A stretch of 64,000 nt of DNA from Artemisia argyi. Taxonomy: Eukaryota > Streptophyta > Magnoliopsida > Asterales > Asteraceae. Of this stretch, positions 61,669-64,000 are shown piece by piece. The notes below the pieces were generated by a model. That model had not been told where the DNA came from and searched no databases. It was given only the letters and a program-made list of their open reading frames with translations. The stretch's first letter is position 1; every line of letters begins with the position of its first letter. Made by a program: the position numbers and the translations under genes. The DNA lies in assembly GCA_030686995.1 (NCBI GenBank), contig CM060697.1, forward strand, positions 103,601,272 to 103,665,271, written 5' to 3'.

Positions 61669-62145
61669 CTATTGCGGGTTAGAAGGTCCGAGCAGCTCTG
61701 ATTGATCAGCAACTTCTTGATTTAGTGTGTCATAGAGGTATGAGTCGATGAAGTTTGAGAGGCTGTAGTTTCCATGCTGACTTTCTTGTTGGATCAATGG
61801 TGGTCGTGATACGATCCATAATGAGTGATCCAATTCATCACATGTAGGGATATAAAAGGGAAGTGATATTGGTGGTGATAATGGCGCTAGTACATATTCA
61901 TACTCATCATCCTCCTCGGAGTCTGCCTCAACCCAATTTTGTTCAAAATAATTAGAAGTATTCGACGCAAAATTAGTTGGCATTGGTTCCTCCTCTTCTT
62001 CGTCGGTTAAATCTTCGAAAGGTTCTTCTTCGACATCAGAAGCGAAGGCATTTACGAAGTCAAATCCGAACTCGGGTGAGGGTGGTAAGACTTGGAAGAT
62101 ATTAGGTAGAGTGGGCACATAATCGGGAGAAGTGGGTACGCACAT
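61669..62145 (-). CDS. Upstream acidic ORF of the gag-only element
   Basis: About 158 codons from MCVPTSPDYVPTLPNIFQVL (the ATG at 62145; the frame opens 20 codons earlier). Strongly acidic in the middle (EEEPFEDLTDEEEEEP, EADSEEDDEYEY), Pro/Ser-rich, no membrane segment or known domain. It occupies the same place, between primer site and gag, as the frameshifted ORF of the element at 1-7834, though sequence similarity is weak. It is intact here. Function unknown. Confidence 0.55.
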   Translation of the reverse strand: MCVPTSPDYVPTLPNIFQVLPPSPEFGFDFVNAFASDVEEEPFEDLTDEEEEEPMPTNFASNTSNYFEQNWVEADSEEDDEYEYVLAPLSPPISLPFYIPTCDELDHSLWIVSRPPLIQQESQHGNYSLSNFIDSYLYDTLNQEVADQSELLGPSNPQ

Positions 62146-62454
62146 GATTTCTATGAGAAGAATTACTATGTTAAAACAATTCAAATGTTTATGGGAAGTG
62201 CTCAAAATATGACAAGTGTGTATATATCAATATACTAATATGTTCATGTAGTATAAAATGCTTATGGGGAAATGCTCAATTATGCTAAGGGTACATATAT
62301 CCATATGCTAACATGTTTGTGTAGTATAAAATGCTTAATAAGTCCATAATCTTCTGGAGGATGGAAGGCACGAAGAGCGGAAGGCTATAAAAATGTTTTT
62401 GCTTGTAATTGTAGTTATAGTTTAGGTCTCAATTAGACCTGTTTCTCTATAACC

Positions 62455-62469
62455 ATGGCTCTGGTACCA
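62455..62469 (-). promoter_or_regulatory. Primer binding site (tRNA-iMet type)
   Basis: In element sense TGGTACCAGAGCCATGG starts a few bases after the LTR end; one mismatch to TGGTATCAGAGCC. Confidence 0.8.
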
Positions 62470-62472
62470 ATC

Positions 62473-63611
62473 TGTAACACCCCCAATTCAATGATGCAGC
62501 GGAATTCAAACTGGGTGTTACTCGACAGCACAACAGTCATAATAATAGAAAACGAACTCTAATTGAGTCGTTTTAAAAGATTTATCATTCAAATTATATA
62601 AATATCAGATATTACAAAATGAGGTCCCAGATGGTTCCATGTTTACAAATTACATTAGATGAGTTTTCGAATGATAATAAAATTTATAGCCCTCTTGAAT
62701 ATCCGTGCCCTTTCGTGCCATCCTTGATCATCATGGACCTGAAATACATGCTTAAAAGGTCAACACAAAGGTTGAGTGATATTCATAGAGTTTGTTTAAT
62801 GGTTGAACACAATATGTTGGTAGTATGAGTTAATTAGACTCATGCTCATGGTTGGAAAACAAAACAGTTATTATTATCACACTAAGCTTATGACACCAAA
62901 ACGTTAACGTGTACCAATATCAATCGGCGGAGTTATCCCGGTAGGTACTTTGCCGTCATACCTATGTTTCAAATATTAATGCATTTGTTTGAACTTAGTC
63001 AACACAAATGGGATTTGTCAATCCCAATAGGCCTATTCACAATATTCGCGCTCACTCGCAAGTAACCCTCGCAAGTGATTAAATGGTTCATAATAAGGGA
63101 TCTTGGATTGGCAAGGATGGTACTTAGTGATAATAAAACAATCAGGCAAGCATACAATTGAAAAGCATTGTGTTCGGTTGAAAAATAATAGCATGTATTC
63201 CCCCCAAGGATTTGTAAAACAATTAAGTAATGGAAAGTAGGGCTATGAACTCACCTTAAGTTATATAGCAAGTAGTGAATGTGATGGTCGAATCGCGAAG
63301 GTTTCTACAAGCAACCTATAATAGAATGTTGTGACTTAGGATTGGAGTAAAGAATATGAAGAATTTCCTATATATGTCTTGCATTTAGTCCATGATGTAG
63401 TACTTAGTATAGTGTAAGTCTTTGAAAAGAAATGGTTTATGAAACATGTATAGTTTATATATCGCTTACTACCGTTCAGGCCGACATAATTCAGAGGTCA
63501 TGTAGTAAACGTTCGAGGAGCCAGGACACTTTAATTCGTAAATCCACAACTCATCTCGACGGCTTACTTAATGAACCCCTCACATGAGGCTCCTTACTAT
63601 TGTAGTATTTG

Positions 63612-63693
<82 letters not shown>

Positions 63694-64000
63694 TTTTGAT
63701 CCGAATAGTTACATGTTCAATATTTGAATAAACTTAGGAAAGTTTACTTTTGCATGAAGATTGTTACTACAATGAGTCTCATGGTTATTTTGATGGAGTA
63801 TATCCAAATTGGATGTTTATATTGCCATTAACTCTTTAGTTCATGTTTTCGCCTAGGTAAGTTTATATGGTCTTTAGTCATGGCCTTGCCGTGACCTTGG
63901 TCATTGTTCCATGGTCTTGAGACTCAACCTTGGCTTTAGCCATGGTTTTGGTCTTGGCTTTAGGTCATTAGACCTCTTGGTTTTAGTTAATCATAACATT
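62473..64000 (-). repeat. 5' LTR of the gag-only element, partial
   Basis: Starts TGTAACACCCCC and follows 55576 onward with few substitutions, including the microsatellite at 63614-63690. The window ends inside it. Confidence 0.93.
63614..63690. repeat. (AT)n microsatellite inside LTR
   Basis: The counterpart of 56717-56794. Confidence 0.95.

Larger units (their letters stand above)
55576..64000 (-). mobile_element. Gag-only (TR-GAG-like) Ty3 element with captured receptor-kinase 5' end, 5' LTR cut by the window
   Basis: On the minus strand: 5' LTR (from beyond 64000 to 62473), iMet-type primer site, an acidic ORF, gag (61344-60022), a non-element segment with a receptor-kinase promoter and N-terminus, polypurine tract (59019-59032) and 3' LTR (59018-55576). 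No protease, reverse transcriptase or integrase. Plant elements keeping only gag are known as TR-GAGs. The LTR belongs to the same family as element A. Confidence 0.9.

Overview
This is a plant nuclear window, almost certainly from a large, repeat-rich eudicot genome. The gag, pol and accessory ORFs look like families I know from Asteraceae (daisy family, Anthemideae-like), but that assignment is inference from memory. There is one intact host gene, a berberine-bridge-enzyme-like oxidase at 35270-36835 (+). Nearly everything else is transposable elements, whole, nested or decayed, plus host gene fragments that were broken or captured by them.

Layout. (1) 1-7834 (-): 5' part of a Ty3/gypsy element with an open gag-pol frame running off the window, a frameshifted upstream ORF, a tRNA-iMet primer site and a 3021-bp LTR. 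The LTR sits inside the first exon of an unknown host gene (7835-8000) whose TATA box survives. (2) 8305-26136 (-): a Ty1/copia element of Sirevirus type, with TSD AGGTG and 367-bp LTRs. Its gag-pol is broken and lacks reverse transcriptase. It is split by a nested element at 11368-17569 (-) with TSD CGTAT, 1350-bp LTRs and a tRNA-Asp primer site. (3) 26142-31767 (+): the 3' end of a second copia element (env-like ORF and LTR), abutting a Ty3 LTR remnant. (4) 31768-34698 (+): a Helitron-like tail with repeated terminal hairpins, then the host gene. (5) 37146-43997 and 44135-50702 (+): two complete non-autonomous Ty3-type elements, with TSDs CCTTG and CAGCT. Their LTRs are about 3 kb and their interiors only about 0.7 kb. 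(6) 52379-55575 (-): the 3' part of a Helitron that seems to carry pieces of several host genes. (7) 55576-64000 (-): a gag-only (TR-GAG-like) Ty3 element that interrupts the Helitron and carries the promoter and N-terminus of a CLAVATA1-type receptor kinase.

How the parts relate. The full Ty3 element and its gag-only and coding-free relatives share cis signals: primer site, a motif 42-44 nt after it, a hairpin before the polypurine tract, and the LTR ends. This is what one expects if the coding-free copies are moved by proteins of the coding ones. The observations most worth following are the second tRNA-Asp-complementary site in the nested element, the multi-gene Helitron, the gag-only element with a captured receptor-kinase 5' end, and an array of more than 14 AACTCGCT octamers in the copia leader. 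All boundaries were read by eye.
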